Below, piece after piece: positions 1 to 8,796 of a stretch of 39,462 nucleotides of DNA. Source of the DNA: Ignavibacteriales bacterium (GTDB lineage Bacteria > Bacteroidota > Ignavibacteria > Ignavibacteriales > Ignavibacteriaceae); contig JAAYVN010000047.1 in the NCBI GenBank assembly GCA_012517155.1, positions 1 to 39,462 on the forward strand, written 5' to 3'. Positions within the stretch are counted from its first letter, which is position 1, and each line of letters begins with the position of its first letter. The translations under genes and the position numbers were made by a program. The notes under the pieces are model-generated. The model was not told the DNA's origin, did no database searches, and was given only the letters and a program-made list of their open reading frames with translations.

Positions 1-39
1 AGTACTGTTTTTTAACAAGGTTCCAAGGCGTTTGGTAAT

Positions 40-90
40 GTTTCACACAGAGACCACAGAGATGAAAATGCAGAGTAACGCAGAGAAAAA
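40..90. repeat. Degenerate 9-nt tandem repeat (CACAGAGAN-like) in the left intergenic region
   Basis: Two adjacent 9-mers, CACAGAGAC (46-54) and CACAGAGAT (55-63), are followed by looser copies, GCAGAGTAA (70-78) and CGCAGAGAA (79-87). The remaining bases of 1-224 are A/T-rich with no credible ORF. The repeat resembles CA(C/G)AGAG-type intergenic debris that I recall from many environmental genomes, but I cannot name a family. No RNA or protein signal was seen in this stretch. Confidence 0.5.
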
Positions 91-224
91 GACAATGGCA
101 GGAATGAAATTACTCAATGCAACACACGCTGACGGGACGCGAAGAAATTGTTAAGTAAGCCAGGGCAGTGATTTTTTTGTCTTTTTTAGCTTTTTTTTAG
201 AAAAACAATTAGAAAATTAAAATT

Positions 225-785
225 ATGGTTAAAAGACCTATTAAAATGAAACAAATTCACCTTTTTCGGATTCTTTTGATATTCGCATCTGCCTTGATAA
301 TCTCTTTAAATTTAGTTAATTTTGCAGGTTGTTTTGGATGCCCTTATTCATTTACGGGCTCTTCCGTACCACCGCATCTCAAAACAATTGCAATTCCGTT
401 TTCTGAGGACCGCAGTGGTTCCGGTGATCCTGATCTCCGAAACCTTCTGACATCTGAACTTACAAAAAAGTTTATTGATGACAATAGTTTCAGAATTACG
501 GAAAGAAGTTATGCTGATGCTTTACTCGAATCATATATTGCCTCAATTAACGATGCTCCGGCAGTGGTTAGTTCAGGTGAAAATATTGAAACGCGGAGAA
601 TTACCGTAGGGGTTTTTGTAACTTACAAAGACCTTGTTCAGAAAAAGGTGATTTATGAAAAGCAGTTCTCTGACTTTGGCGATTACCCGGCGGGTGCAGG
701 GATTGAAGGCAGGAAAGAAGCAATCCGACTCGCCGTTAATAAAATTACTGATGCAATATTACTGGATACTGTATCAGGTTGGTAA
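225..785 (+). CDS. lptE: LptE-like outer-membrane lipoprotein (LPS assembly)
   Basis: This 186-residue protein has a basic N-terminus, a hydrophobic segment (about residues 13-34) and a lipobox-like FAGC with the candidate lipidated cysteine at C36; a second cysteine is at C39. The stretch after it (YSFTGSSVPPHLKTIAIP, then a DRSG turn) matches the start of LptE proteins of the Bacteroidota/Chlorobi group. LptE plugs the LptD barrel and helps place lipopolysaccharide in the outer membrane. Neither the first ATG nor the alternative Met8 (position 246) has a clear ribosome-binding site; Met8 would give a more ordinary signal peptide. The glycosyltransferase starts 26 bp downstream on the same strand, so co-transcription is likely. 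lptD is not in the window. Confidence 0.8.
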   Translation: MVKRPIKMKQIHLFRILLIFASALIISLNLVNFAGCFGCPYSFTGSSVPPHLKTIAIPFSEDRSGSGDPDLRNLLTSELTKKFIDDNSFRITERSYADALLESYIASINDAPAVVSSGENIETRRITVGVFVTYKDLVQKKVIYEKQFSDFGDYPAGAGIEGRKEAIRLAVNKITDAILLDTVSGW

Positions 786-810
786 AAAAATAATTCATTA
801 GGAGGATATA

Positions 811-2265
811 ATGGATGAGATAGTACTTATCTCATACTTTCTCTCATTGCTGGTGTTGTTTGTGTTTGGCTCTCACGGTTTTATAATGGTCTACTATTAT
901 AATAAATACCGAAATGTTAAAAGGAATAATCCAAAATCCGATTTCAAACCGGAATCAACAGTAACAATCCAACTGCCTTTGTATAACGAGCAGTATGTGG
1001 TTGAAAGACTTATTGATTCAGTATGCGAAATTGAGTACCCAAAGGACAAACTGGAAATCCAGGTGCTGGACGACTCCACAGATGAAACTGTGGACATTGT
1101 GGCAAAAAAAGTTGCCGAGAAACAGGCGCTTGGTTATGATATTGCGCATGTAAGAAGATCAAGCCGCGAAGGTTTTAAAGCCGGAGCACTAAAGGAAGGG
1201 CTTAAAACCGCTAAAGGGGAGTTTGTTGCCATTTTCGATGCAGATTTTGTACCGGAAAAGGACTTTTTGTATAAAACCCTTCCGCATTTTGCAGACGATA
1301 ATATCGGAATGGTGCAGACAAGATGGGAACATCTTAACGGTGACTACTCAATCCTGACCAAGGCACAGGCGCTTGCGCTGGATGCGCATTTTGTTATTGA
1401 GCAGAATGTACGCAATAAAGCGGGATTCTTCATTAACTTTAACGGCACCGGTGGTGTATGGCGCAAATCATGTATTTATGACGCAGGCAACTGGCATGCA
1501 GATACGCTTGCGGAGGATCTTGACCTTAGTTACCGCGCACAGTTAAACGGCTGGCGGTTTGTATTTTTAAAAGATTCCATTTCCCCGGCTGAACTTCCTT
1601 CTGAAATCAATGCGTTAAAAGCTCAGCAGTTCAGATGGACTAAAGGGCATATTGAGACGGCGAAGAAACTTCTTCCCCTAGTGTGGAAGGCTAAAATTCC
1701 GTTCAGAATCAAAGTACAGGCAACTTTCCATCTTTCAATTAACTTTGTTTTTCCGTTCACACTGCTTGCTGCAATTATGAATGTTCCGCTGGTGTTTGTT
1801 AAAAATTCCGGCGCACATGAGATTTACTTCGCGATTTTATCGACGTTTGTACTTGCATTCATAGGTTCATTTATATTTTATCTGACCAGTCAAAAGGATA
1901 TCCGACCGGACTGGCGAAAGAAGATAGTTCTTTTCCCCTTGTTTATGGCCGGGAGTATGGGGCTGGCGGTTAATAATTCGAGAGCGGTAATCGAAGGTTT
2001 GCTTGGCAGAAGAAGTGAATTTGTACGTACACCAAAGTTCAATAAGATCGATAAAACCGATCAGATAAAAGCCAATAAGTACATCAGCCGCAAACTGGAG
2101 CCCGGGGTTATAGTTGAGTTGGTTATGGCGGTTTACTGCTTTGTGGGAGTACTTTCATCAATTTATTTTCTGGAAATTGCCACTTTGCCATTCCAGTTGC
2201 TTTTCTTCCTTGGATTTGCATTTATGTCGGGCAGTTCCATAAGACATGCGTACAGCAAAAAATAG
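811..2265 (+). CDS. Membrane-bound family 2 glycosyltransferase (cellulose synthase-like, processive type)
   Basis: The 484-residue protein has an N-terminal membrane segment (about 5-28), a cytosolic GT-A domain and a cluster of C-terminal membrane segments (about 300-360, 370-390 and 430-480). The processive GT2 signature is complete: an Asp pair at D87/D88, D-A-D at 143-145 for nucleotide-sugar and metal binding, the catalytic-base region E235-D236, and QxxRW at 272-276. Enzymes of this type polymerise or transfer sugars from a UDP- or GDP-sugar at the inner membrane. The acceptor and product cannot be read from the sequence. A strong AGGAGG lies 5 nt before the ATG. The position between an LptE-like gene and a TPR gene fits an envelope role, by inference only. 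Confidence 0.85.
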   Translation: MDEIVLISYFLSLLVLFVFGSHGFIMVYYYNKYRNVKRNNPKSDFKPESTVTIQLPLYNEQYVVERLIDSVCEIEYPKDKLEIQVLDDSTDETVDIVAKKVAEKQALGYDIAHVRRSSREGFKAGALKEGLKTAKGEFVAIFDADFVPEKDFLYKTLPHFADDNIGMVQTRWEHLNGDYSILTKAQALALDAHFVIEQNVRNKAGFFINFNGTGGVWRKSCIYDAGNWHADTLAEDLDLSYRAQLNGWRFVFLKDSISPAELPSEINALKAQQFRWTKGHIETAKKLLPLVWKAKIPFRIKVQATFHLSINFVFPFTLLAAIMNVPLVFVKNSGAHEIYFAILSTFVLAFIGSFIFYLTSQKDIRPDWRKKIVLFPLFMAGSMGLAVNNSRAVIEGLLGRRSEFVRTPKFNKIDKTDQIKANKYISRKLEPGVIVELVMAVYCFVGVLSSIYFLEIATLPFQLLFFLGFAFMSGSSIRHAYSKK

Positions 2266-2272
2266 GTTGTGA

Positions 2273-2860
2273 TTGAAAACCGACAATGTTGCATTTGAAA
2301 ATAAAGTTAAACTAATCTGCGAGTCTGAAATTCAATCTCCGCTTTTTGCCAGATGGGCCTGGGCGGAGATTGAAAACAATAATATTGATAATGCTCTAAA
2401 TATCCTAGAGTCCGGCCTTAAAACCTATCCCGATTATCCCGTTGCGCATTTTATTTATGGCAAATGTCTTGTCCTGAAGGGGCGTGTGGAGGAGGCAAAA
2501 GCCGCGGTTCTGAAGGGGGCGGAACTGATTCACAGCGAGGAGAGTTTTGTTTATTATAATGATATGATTGCGACCCTGAGCGGTGAGACAGAGTCTGAAG
2601 GCGGGTTGAGTATTGAGTCCCTGGCAGAACAGCTTGCGAATGCCAAGATGCCTAAATTCATGCCGCCACCGGAGAATTACACGGAGGAGGAGGTCCCTGA
2701 TTTTGATGTATCGTTTTTTACGGAAACTTATGCAAAAATTCTTTTAGAGCAGGGAAAGGTTGCAGAAGCAATTACGGTTTTTGAAAAACTTATTCAACTT
2801 CATCCTGAAAAACGAGAGTATTATCTCTCCAGGGTTGAAGAGATTAAAAAAGAGGACTAA
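2273..2860 (+). CDS. Tetratricopeptide-repeat protein
   Basis: This 195-residue protein starts with TTG, 7 nt after the glycosyltransferase stop, so it is probably translated from the same message. Residues about 15-85 form two TPR-like helical hairpins (ARWAWAEIENNNIDNALNIL, followed by a Y-P-x-x-P-V-A-H-x-x-x-G-K segment). A low-complexity linker with MPPPENY follows, and residues about 148-190 form another repeat (YAKILLEQGKVAEAITVFEK). No signal peptide is visible, so it is probably a cytosolic scaffold. No enzymatic motif is present. Specific function is unknown; a partner role for the adjacent glycosyltransferase is a guess from spacing. Confidence 0.75.
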   Translation: MKTDNVAFENKVKLICESEIQSPLFARWAWAEIENNNIDNALNILESGLKTYPDYPVAHFIYGKCLVLKGRVEEAKAAVLKGAELIHSEESFVYYNDMIATLSGETESEGGLSIESLAEQLANAKMPKFMPPPENYTEEEVPDFDVSFFTETYAKILLEQGKVAEAITVFEKLIQLHPEKREYYLSRVEEIKKED

Positions 2861-2937
2861 AGTATTACCGGCAGGTGTTTGTGCCTGAGTCGGTTTATTT
2901 GGTCGCTAAAGGAAATTTATATTTACCCCTTGTAAAG

Positions 2938-2965
2938 TTGTCTGAAAAACAGGACTGATTATAAG
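2938..2965 (+). promoter_or_regulatory. Candidate sigma-70-type promoter of pgk
   Basis: TTGTCT (2938-2943) and TATAAG (2960-2965) are separated by 16 nt and lie about 65 nt before the pgk start. This is a pattern match only; Bacteroidota promoters often differ from this consensus. The 170-bp gap between the TPR gene and pgk holds no other recognisable feature. Confidence 0.3.
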
Positions 2966-3030
2966 GGAATTGTTATAAAGAAAAAAATTACATGAAATTA
3001 AAATAATCTAACCATTATGAAAGAAAAAAG

Positions 3031-4230
3031 ATGAATAAAAAAACGATTGACCAGATAGAACTTAAAAACAAGAAAGTACTTGTGCGTGTAGATTTCAATG
3101 TTCCATTGGACGAAAACAAAGAGATCACAGACGATAAACGAATTGTGGAATCCCTCCCCACGATAAAAAAGATCATTGCCTCCGGAGGAAAGACAATACT
3201 GATGAGTCACCTCGGACGACCGAAGGGGGAGAAAAACCTAAAATACTCGCTTGCTCCAGTAGCGCAAAAGCTTTCTGAATTACTAAACAAGCAGGTAATA
3301 TTCGCCAACGATTGCATCGGTGAAGAAGTAAAAGCCCTCGCAGATTCACTCCAACCGGGTGATGTACTTCTGCTCGAGAACCTTCGTTTCTATAAAGAAG
3401 AAGAAAAGAACGTCCCCGAATTCGCTGAAAAATTAGCCTCACTCGGAGACATTTACGTAAACGATGCTTTTGGCAGTGCTCACCGTGCGCATGCATCCAC
3501 GGAAGGGGTTACAAAATTTCTTCCGGTAGCAGCAGGAGGGTATCTTATGGAAAAAGAGCTCAACTATCTCGGCAAGGCAGTTGCCAATCCGGTGCGCCCA
3601 TTCTGTGCAATCCTCGGTGGTGCAAAAATCTCGGGCAAAATAGATGTTATCAACAATCTTATCGATAAAGTTGACACGCTAATCATCGGCGGAGGAATGG
3701 CATTCACGTTCTTCAAAGCGCAAGGATTTGAGATTGGGAAATCGCTTCTGGAGGAAGAAAAGATCGAGCTAGCGAAGGAAATTCTGGAAAAAGCGAAAGG
3801 CACAAAATTAAACTTCCTTCTTCCCGTTGATGTTGTAGTTGCACAAGAATTCAATAATGACTCCCCTTCTGAAGTGGTAAAGGCAGATTCCATACCAGCA
3901 GATAAAATGGGGTTGGATATCGGTCCGGAAACAGTGAAATTATTCTCCGAAGCAATTGGTGCTTCAAAGACAATAGTATGGAACGGACCAATGGGAGTTT
4001 TTGAAATGGATAATTTTGCCAAAGGTACATACGCAGTTGCCAAGGAACTAGCAAATGTAACATCGAAAGGGGCAGTTACAGTAGTCGGCGGCGGCGACTC
4101 TGCTGCAGCAATCGAAAAAGCGGGTTTGGCAGGAAGCGTATCACATGTTTCAACCGGCGGGGGTGCTTCGCTTGAGTTTCTGGAAGGGAAAACCCTCCCC
4201 GGTGTAGCAGCATTAAATAACCCGGAATAA
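3031..4230 (+). CDS. pgk: Phosphoglycerate kinase
   Basis: At 399 residues this is the standard length for bacterial Pgk, which interconverts 1,3-bisphosphoglycerate + ADP and 3-phosphoglycerate + ATP in glycolysis. The N-terminal substrate domain starts with the signature [12 protein letters not shown] and contains SHLGRPKG and the [14 protein letters not shown] helix. The C-terminal nucleotide domain carries [26 protein letters not shown] and the GGGDSAAA phosphate loop. The protein is intact and has no fusion to triosephosphate isomerase. The upstream region is A-rich rather than a clear Shine-Dalgarno. A strong terminator follows the stop, so it is likely the last gene of its transcript. 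Confidence 0.97.
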   Translation: MNKKTIDQIELKNKKVLVRVDFNVPLDENKEITDDKRIVESLPTIKKIIASGGKTILMSHLGRPKGEKNLKYSLAPVAQKLSELLNKQVIFANDCIGEEVKALADSLQPGDVLLLENLRFYKEEEKNVPEFAEKLASLGDIYVNDAFGSAHRAHASTEGVTKFLPVAAGGYLMEKELNYLGKAVANPVRPFCAILGGAKISGKIDVINNLIDKVDTLIIGGGMAFTFFKAQGFEIGKSLLEEEKIELAKEILEKAKGTKLNFLLPVDVVVAQEFNNDSPSEVVKADSIPADKMGLDIGPETVKLFSEAIGASKTIVWNGPMGVFEMDNFAKGTYAVAKELANVTSKGAVTVVGGGDSAAAIEKAGLAGSVSHVSTGGGASLEFLEGKTLPGVAALNNPE

Positions 4231-4238
4231 TTTTTTTC

Positions 4239-4266
4239 AGGAGGCTTGAAAAAACAAGCCTCCTTT
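4239..4266 (+). terminator. Rho-independent terminator after pgk
   Basis: A perfect 10-bp stem, AGGAGGCTTG / CAAGCCTCCT, closes an A6 loop 9 nt after the pgk stop and is followed by TTTT. The rhomboid start codon lies about 20 nt downstream, so that gene needs its own promoter or read-through. Confidence 0.85.
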
Positions 4267-4286
4267 TAACTTAAACAAATAAGATA

Positions 4287-5204
4287 ATGGCATATAGCGA
4301 CAGAGATTATTACAGACCGATGAGAGGATTCAGTTTTTTCCCCCCGGTTATAAAAAACTTACTTCTGATTAATGGTGTGGTTTTTTTTCTCCAGACCATA
4401 ATGAAAGGGATTTCATTTGAAGGCGTCCCAGCGGAAAGAATTATAATCCGATGGCTTTCACTAATGCCGCTTGGTCATGGATTTGAGATCTGGCAATTGA
4501 TTTCCTATCAGTTTATGCATGGCAGTTTTCCCCATATCTTGTTTAATATGTTTGCACTCTGGATGTTCGGAGCCGAGATAGAAAACCAGTGGGGCTCGAA
4601 GAAATTTTTACTCTTTTATCTTTTATGCGGGGTAGGTGCAGGGCTTCTCCATTTATTTCTTTCTCCGGTTTTATCGGATGTTTTAGCCCCCACAATAGGT
4701 GCCTCGGGAGCAGTTTACGGTATTATGATCGCTTTTGCAATGTTCTTTCCGGACAGATATATTTTCATCTATTTCTTTATTCCTGTCAAGGCAAAGTATT
4801 TAATCGGATTCCTAATCATACTTGAATTTATGCTTGTTGACAGTGCAGCAAGCAACGTGGCGCATCTTGCCCATCTTGGCGGTGCTCTGATTGGTTTTAT
4901 TTTTATAATGCTTGACCGGAACACGAGAATTTCCATTAAGGATTCTTTCAACAGAATGAAACGTTCATTCCCAGGTAAAAAGCCACCCTCGGGGGGATCC
5001 TATTACTCTCAACCGACCTCATCGACGAACTATCGGACTCCCAATATTGATGAGGCTGACTATTATGATCTGACCGGGAAAGAAGAGCCTGTTACTCAGG
5101 AAGAGATTGACCGTATTCTTGATAAGATAAGCAAGTATGGTTACAAGGGACTTACAGATCATGAAAAGAAAATTCTGTTTGAAGCATCGAAAAGAATGCG
5201 ATGA
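4287..5204 (+). CDS. Rhomboid-family intramembrane serine protease
   Basis: The 305-residue protein has about six membrane segments between residues 23 and 210. The catalytic serine is S140 in the GASG motif (138-141), and the catalytic histidine is H196 in HxxHLGG (193-199). The HGSFPHILFNMFALWMFG stretch (about 78-95) is the usual first-core-helix H/N signature. Rhomboids cut transmembrane substrates within the bilayer. After the last helix comes a Pro/Ser/Tyr-rich linker (about 230-260), then a compact helical tail (about 262-305) resembling the small C-terminal domain often attached to Bacteroidota rhomboids. Its stop overlaps the next start as ATGA. The substrate is unknown. Confidence 0.92.
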   Translation: MAYSDRDYYRPMRGFSFFPPVIKNLLLINGVVFFLQTIMKGISFEGVPAERIIIRWLSLMPLGHGFEIWQLISYQFMHGSFPHILFNMFALWMFGAEIENQWGSKKFLLFYLLCGVGAGLLHLFLSPVLSDVLAPTIGASGAVYGIMIAFAMFFPDRYIFIYFFIPVKAKYLIGFLIILEFMLVDSAASNVAHLAHLGGALIGFIFIMLDRNTRISIKDSFNRMKRSFPGKKPPSGGSYYSQPTSSTNYRTPNIDEADYYDLTGKEEPVTQEEIDRILDKISKYGYKGLTDHEKKILFEASKRMR

Positions 5205-5560
5205 GGAAGTTTTCCGAAAAATACTATTGGGGAGGTGGTTTACTGCTGGTAATTCTGGCTGTTCTTATTTACTTCCGTTTCTCCACGCAGGAAGTTATAC
5301 CGGAGGAGAAATTTATGCTGTTCTACATTGATTTCGTGACCGCTCAGGATTCAATGGGGACTGATGTTCCAGCGACAAAAAAAATCCTCTACAGCTTATA
5401 TAAAAAATATTCTGTTGACAGTACACTTTACCACAACACTATCAACTGGTACTCCAAAGACCCCAAAAGATGGGAGCAATTTTTCGATAGTACAATAAAG
5501 ATGATGGAGGAGAGAAACAATGCCCTCCGCGACTCCCTGAAAACACTTTCGGGGAAATAA
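5201..5560 (+). CDS. DUF4296-like membrane-anchored small protein
   Basis: This 119-residue protein starts inside the rhomboid stop codon (ATGA overlap), indicating translational coupling. Residues about 9-27 are one hydrophobic segment without a lipobox, so it is probably a signal anchor with the rest in the periplasm. The EVIPEEKFMLFYIDFVTAQD stretch, the KKYSVDSTLYHNTINWYSKD stretch and the helical tail with MMEERNNAL match the general pattern of DUF4296 proteins from Bacteroidota, whose biochemical role is unknown to me. Being coupled to the rhomboid, it could be a substrate or accessory of the protease; this is inference only. Confidence 0.65.
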   Translation: MRKFSEKYYWGGGLLLVILAVLIYFRFSTQEVIPEEKFMLFYIDFVTAQDSMGTDVPATKKILYSLYKKYSVDSTLYHNTINWYSKDPKRWEQFFDSTIKMMEERNNALRDSLKTLSGK

Positions 5561-5595
5561 AAACATACTTTGTCTGTGCAAAGAATTTAAGAAAA

Positions 5596-8184
5596 TCACT
5601 TACTCACAGCCTTTACGACTCTTATCTCCGGATAAGTCAATTCCGGATGTCTGGCTTTTATTTCCTTCATATCCCTGACGCCCGCAGCCAGTTCCCCCTT
5701 TATCAATTCCGCATGCACCGGCTTAACCAGTTTACTCAAATCCAGCGTTGGGTAGAAATCCAGAATCGTCTCGATCTGCATGGAAATGACAGCCTCTTCT
5801 TTTTTCAAAGTTGCTGCAATCTCATTCAATGAATAGCCCCGCTTGATAAGTTTAAGTGTATCAGTTAAATTTACGGGTAATTTGCCGGAAAACTCCAGCT
5901 CCTCCCCATCCTTCCGGGGAGATGTGAAAGTCTGCACAGCCTCGAGCAACTGTTCCCCCAATTTATTATACATCCGTTCATTAAAACCTTTGATTTTCAT
6001 CATTGCGGACCGCGTAACCGGTTTCCTGCTTATTATCTCCCTGAGCGTATCATCGGGACAGACAATATACTCCGGCTGACCGAATTTTGCCGATGCTTTT
6101 TTCCGGATATCTTTCAACAGAAATAGAAGTTCCATATTTTTTTCATAATTTTCAGTTTCATCTCCTTTCCGGACGAGTCCCCTCTCCTCCAGAAAGTCGA
6201 TTCCCTTATTCGTTATCTGCAGTTTATTTTTCCTATAGATATTCTGCTTAATAAAGCGGGCGGAAATCATTTCCTTGATTATGCCGCTTATCTCGAACTT
6301 TGAGTAATTGGAACATGAGTTAAAACCTGAAAATATCCGGAGCCTGGAGGACTTGGTTGTTCCAGTCAGCAAATTCACCAAATTCCCCTCCAGAAGTCCT
6401 TCCTCCGACTCATTAAGGGTTGTCAGGACAGTTTCGTATAAATAATCAGTAATCGCATTTGTGGATGTAGTTACCGTAGTGCAATTATCACACATGCCGC
6501 ATTTAACATTTTTTCCTTTATCCCCGAAGTAATCGAGTATATACGCAACCCTGCATTCCTTTGTAAAAACGTAGTCGATCATTTTGTCCAGCTTTTTCTT
6601 TGCCATAAGAAAAGCGCTGTTAATTTTATTAAAGTCAAGAGTTAACCGTTGAGTATCAACCCGAGGCATGGTTATCTGAACGTTTTCCTGTCCCAGTGGT
6701 TTATCGTATTCGATCAAACCGCTTTCGTGCAGATCGCTCATAAAATAGTCGGCGTCTTCGGGATTCATTTCAAGTTCATTTGCAATCCCGGTTAAGGAGA
6801 TATTCACTTTTCCGTTAAATGCATTACTTCCAAATTTCCTTACGAGGTAAATTAAAAATTCCTGCCGGACTTTATCTTCGCCCCGTTTAATAATTCTTTT
6901 CAATGCTTCCGGGGTGGTCTGAAACTGAAAGCGGGTGCTCTTTTCCAATCCGGAGAATAATTTTATAAATCCCCCCTGCTCAAGTATCTTCATAGTTGAA
7001 TAGAGAAGAGCCTGAGTTACTTCTTTGCGAACATATCTGTTTATATATTCGGTATTTACAGGTATTGGTTTTACCGAAGTCATCCCGACCGCAATCCTGC
7101 CGGCATCGCACAAGGCATTATAAACTCCGAGAATAAGTTCCTTGTCGGGATATGAAGTGTTAATGAAGAATTGCTGAGTGTTTATATCGGGATTATCGAA
7201 TAAGAGAAAAGTATAAGAATCCTTTCCGTCCCTCCCGGCTCTTCCTATTTCCTGATAATAGTTTTCCACTGTGCCGGGCATGTTGTAATGTATGACCACC
7301 CTAATATTGCTTTTGTCAATCCCCATACCGAAGGCATTAGTGGCTACGATAACATCAATACCCGATTTTATGAATTCTTCCTGTTTTATCTTTCTCTCGA
7401 TTGCTGAGAGTCCGGCATGGTAGAATGCAGCCTTAATTCTGTTGACCGCAAGGAATTCATAAACCTCCTCTGCTTTCTTTCTTGATGCCGTATAAACTAT
7501 TGCGGGTGTTCCCACTTTCCGGATGAGTTCAAGCACTTTATCTTTCTTATTCTTAAGCGGAAGGACTGAGATATGAAGATTTTCCCTCCTGAAACCCCTG
7601 ACGATAACCGTTGGATCTATTAATCCGAGCTGGTGTACAATATCTTTAACCACTTCCGGGGTTGCCGTGGCTGTAAATCCAGAAAGTTTTTTCATACCCA
7701 CATAATTGGCAAACTCTTTAATCTTCCGGTAGCTAGGCCGAAAGCTATGCCCCCATTCGCTGATACAGTGTGCCTCATCCACAAATATATAATCGGGCTT
7801 AAGGCTTTTTATCTTTTCCGCAAACGAAACGCTCTCAAGTCTTTCCGGTGCGACATAAAGAATTTTTATTTCTCCGCCGGCAATCCTACGAATTACATTT
7901 TCAATTTCGTAAAATTCCATTGTGCTGTTAATAAATGCGGCTACTTCCGAAAATTTATTCAGCGCATCCACCTGATCTTTCATCAACGCAATCAAGGGGG
8001 AAATAACGATAGAATAGTTATTCCCTGTAAGGGCAGGGATTTGATAACACAGCGATTTGCCGGCTCCGGTAGGCAATACCGCCACCACACTCCGTCCGGC
8101 AATTATATTATTTATTATTTCTTCCTGACCCGTACGGAATTCAGTGAATCCAAAGTACTTGCTTAGCGCCTCGCGTTTATCCAC
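5596..8184 (-). CDS. recQ: ATP-dependent DNA helicase RecQ, long form with HRDC and C-terminal HTH region
   Basis: This 862-residue 3'-5' DNA helicase acts in recombination and fork repair. Walker A is PTGAGKS (38-44), the DEAH box is 136-139, motif III is FTATAT (about 170-175) and motif VI is QEIGRAGRDG (311-320). A segment of roughly 190 residues with winged-helix-like character separates the helicase core from the zinc site C544/C562/C565/C568. An HRDC domain follows (about 690-770), then a helix-turn-helix tail (about 785-862). The aromatic-rich loop reads SEWGHSFRPSY, with Ser147 where most RecQs have Asp. The start codon is GTG without a Shine-Dalgarno. It converges with the DUF4296-like gene across 35 bp, where only a weak 5-bp hairpin is visible. 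Confidence 0.95.
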   Translation of the reverse strand: MDKREALSKYFGFTEFRTGQEEIINNIIAGRSVVAVLPTGAGKSLCYQIPALTGNNYSIVISPLIALMKDQVDALNKFSEVAAFINSTMEFYEIENVIRRIAGGEIKILYVAPERLESVSFAEKIKSLKPDYIFVDEAHCISEWGHSFRPSYRKIKEFANYVGMKKLSGFTATATPEVVKDIVHQLGLIDPTVIVRGFRRENLHISVLPLKNKKDKVLELIRKVGTPAIVYTASRKKAEEVYEFLAVNRIKAAFYHAGLSAIERKIKQEEFIKSGIDVIVATNAFGMGIDKSNIRVVIHYNMPGTVENYYQEIGRAGRDGKDSYTFLLFDNPDINTQQFFINTSYPDKELILGVYNALCDAGRIAVGMTSVKPIPVNTEYINRYVRKEVTQALLYSTMKILEQGGFIKLFSGLEKSTRFQFQTTPEALKRIIKRGEDKVRQEFLIYLVRKFGSNAFNGKVNISLTGIANELEMNPEDADYFMSDLHESGLIEYDKPLGQENVQITMPRVDTQRLTLDFNKINSAFLMAKKKLDKMIDYVFTKECRVAYILDYFGDKGKNVKCGMCDNCTTVTTSTNAITDYLYETVLTTLNESEEGLLEGNLVNLLTGTTKSSRLRIFSGFNSCSNYSKFEISGIIKEMISARFIKQNIYRKNKLQITNKGIDFLEERGLVRKGDETENYEKNMELLFLLKDIRKKASAKFGQPEYIVCPDDTLREIISRKPVTRSAMMKIKGFNERMYNKLGEQLLEAVQTFTSPRKDGEELEFSGKLPVNLTDTLKLIKRGYSLNEIAATLKKEEAVISMQIETILDFYPTLDLSKLVKPVHAELIKGELAAGVRDMKEIKARHPELTYPEIRVVKAVSK

Positions 8185-8240
8185 TTCTGTTCAGACTTAG
8201 TATATAAAATATCTTCTTTCATGAACTTAAATATAAGACA

Positions 8241-8280
8241 AAAAAAAAGACCGGACTAAAAAATTTTGAGTCCGGTCTTT
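8241..8280 (-). terminator. Rho-independent terminator of the TerB-like gene
   Basis: A 12-bp inverted repeat (AAAGACCGGACT at 8246-8257 and AGTCCGGTCTTT at 8269-8280) is flanked on the + strand by an A-run (8240-8248), which is the U-tract for minus-strand transcription. It sits between the TerB-like gene and recQ, so recQ has its own promoter within 8185-8240 or depends on read-through. Confidence 0.85.
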
Positions 8281-8296
8281 AATGAAATCTCTTTTT

Positions 8297-8683
8297 TCAG
8301 TTTACAGGGGGAAGGGTTATTAAAGTTAAAGTCTCATCAAACCATTCCTCAGTTAACCCGTTTTCTTCGGCTACAGATTTTAGCCAAATAATTTCTTTTT
8401 CGCATAGCTCATTGTCTATTGCGGCCAATTCAATTCCCTCCGAAATGAAAAGTTTTGCGATTTCGGGAGTCGAAAATATTACCGGTCCGTCTGCCAGATA
8501 TCTGTTATTCATCAGATTTCTGAGTGTATCTTCATAGAAATCCTTGCTGAATCCGAGCCGCCGGGCGGCTTCGCGTATTATTTTTTTCTCTTGCTCAACA
8601 AGCCTGTCGTCTTTTCTAGCCAGAATTAACAGACCTTTGAGGTAATTGCTTTTGTCTATAGTGGTTAACACATCTTCCCTCAT
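8297..8683 (-). CDS. TerB-like helical protein
   Basis: The 128-residue all-helical protein has two similar halves: ARKDDRLVEQEKKIIREAA (about 22-40) and a matching segment with AAIDNELCEKE (about 92-102). This duplicated acidic D-x-x-L-x-x-x-E pattern is the hallmark of TerB/tellurite-resistance-type domains, which bind divalent metal. No signal peptide or membrane segment is seen. No other ter genes are nearby, so tellurite resistance itself should not be assumed. It is single-gene in context, with a terminator after it and a divergent promoter region of about 110 A/T-rich bases shared with the M14 gene. Confidence 0.65.
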   Translation of the reverse strand: MREDVLTTIDKSNYLKGLLILARKDDRLVEQEKKIIREAARRLGFSKDFYEDTLRNLMNNRYLADGPVIFSTPEIAKLFISEGIELAAIDNELCEKEIIWLKSVAEENGLTEEWFDETLTLITLPPVN

Positions 8684-8796
8684 TTAGTGAATATCAGTTG
8701 CAAAATTACAAAAAAAGTGGATTCAAAGAAACACATTTATTAATATAATTTTCGTAATTTAATTAGTTAAGTTTTTTAATAATAGTCATAATTAAG

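Noticed and set aside
2866-2897. Weak hairpin after the TPR gene, considered as a terminator
   Set aside because: The stem is only about 4 bp plus wobble pairs and has no T-tract.
3017-3034. Five-codon reading frame overlapping the pgk start as ATGA
   Set aside because: It is too short, has no ribosome-binding site and an A-rich composition makes it likely chance.
8297-8683. Tellurite-resistance locus
   Set aside because: Only a TerB-like fold is present; no terA, terC, terD or terZ genes are nearby.
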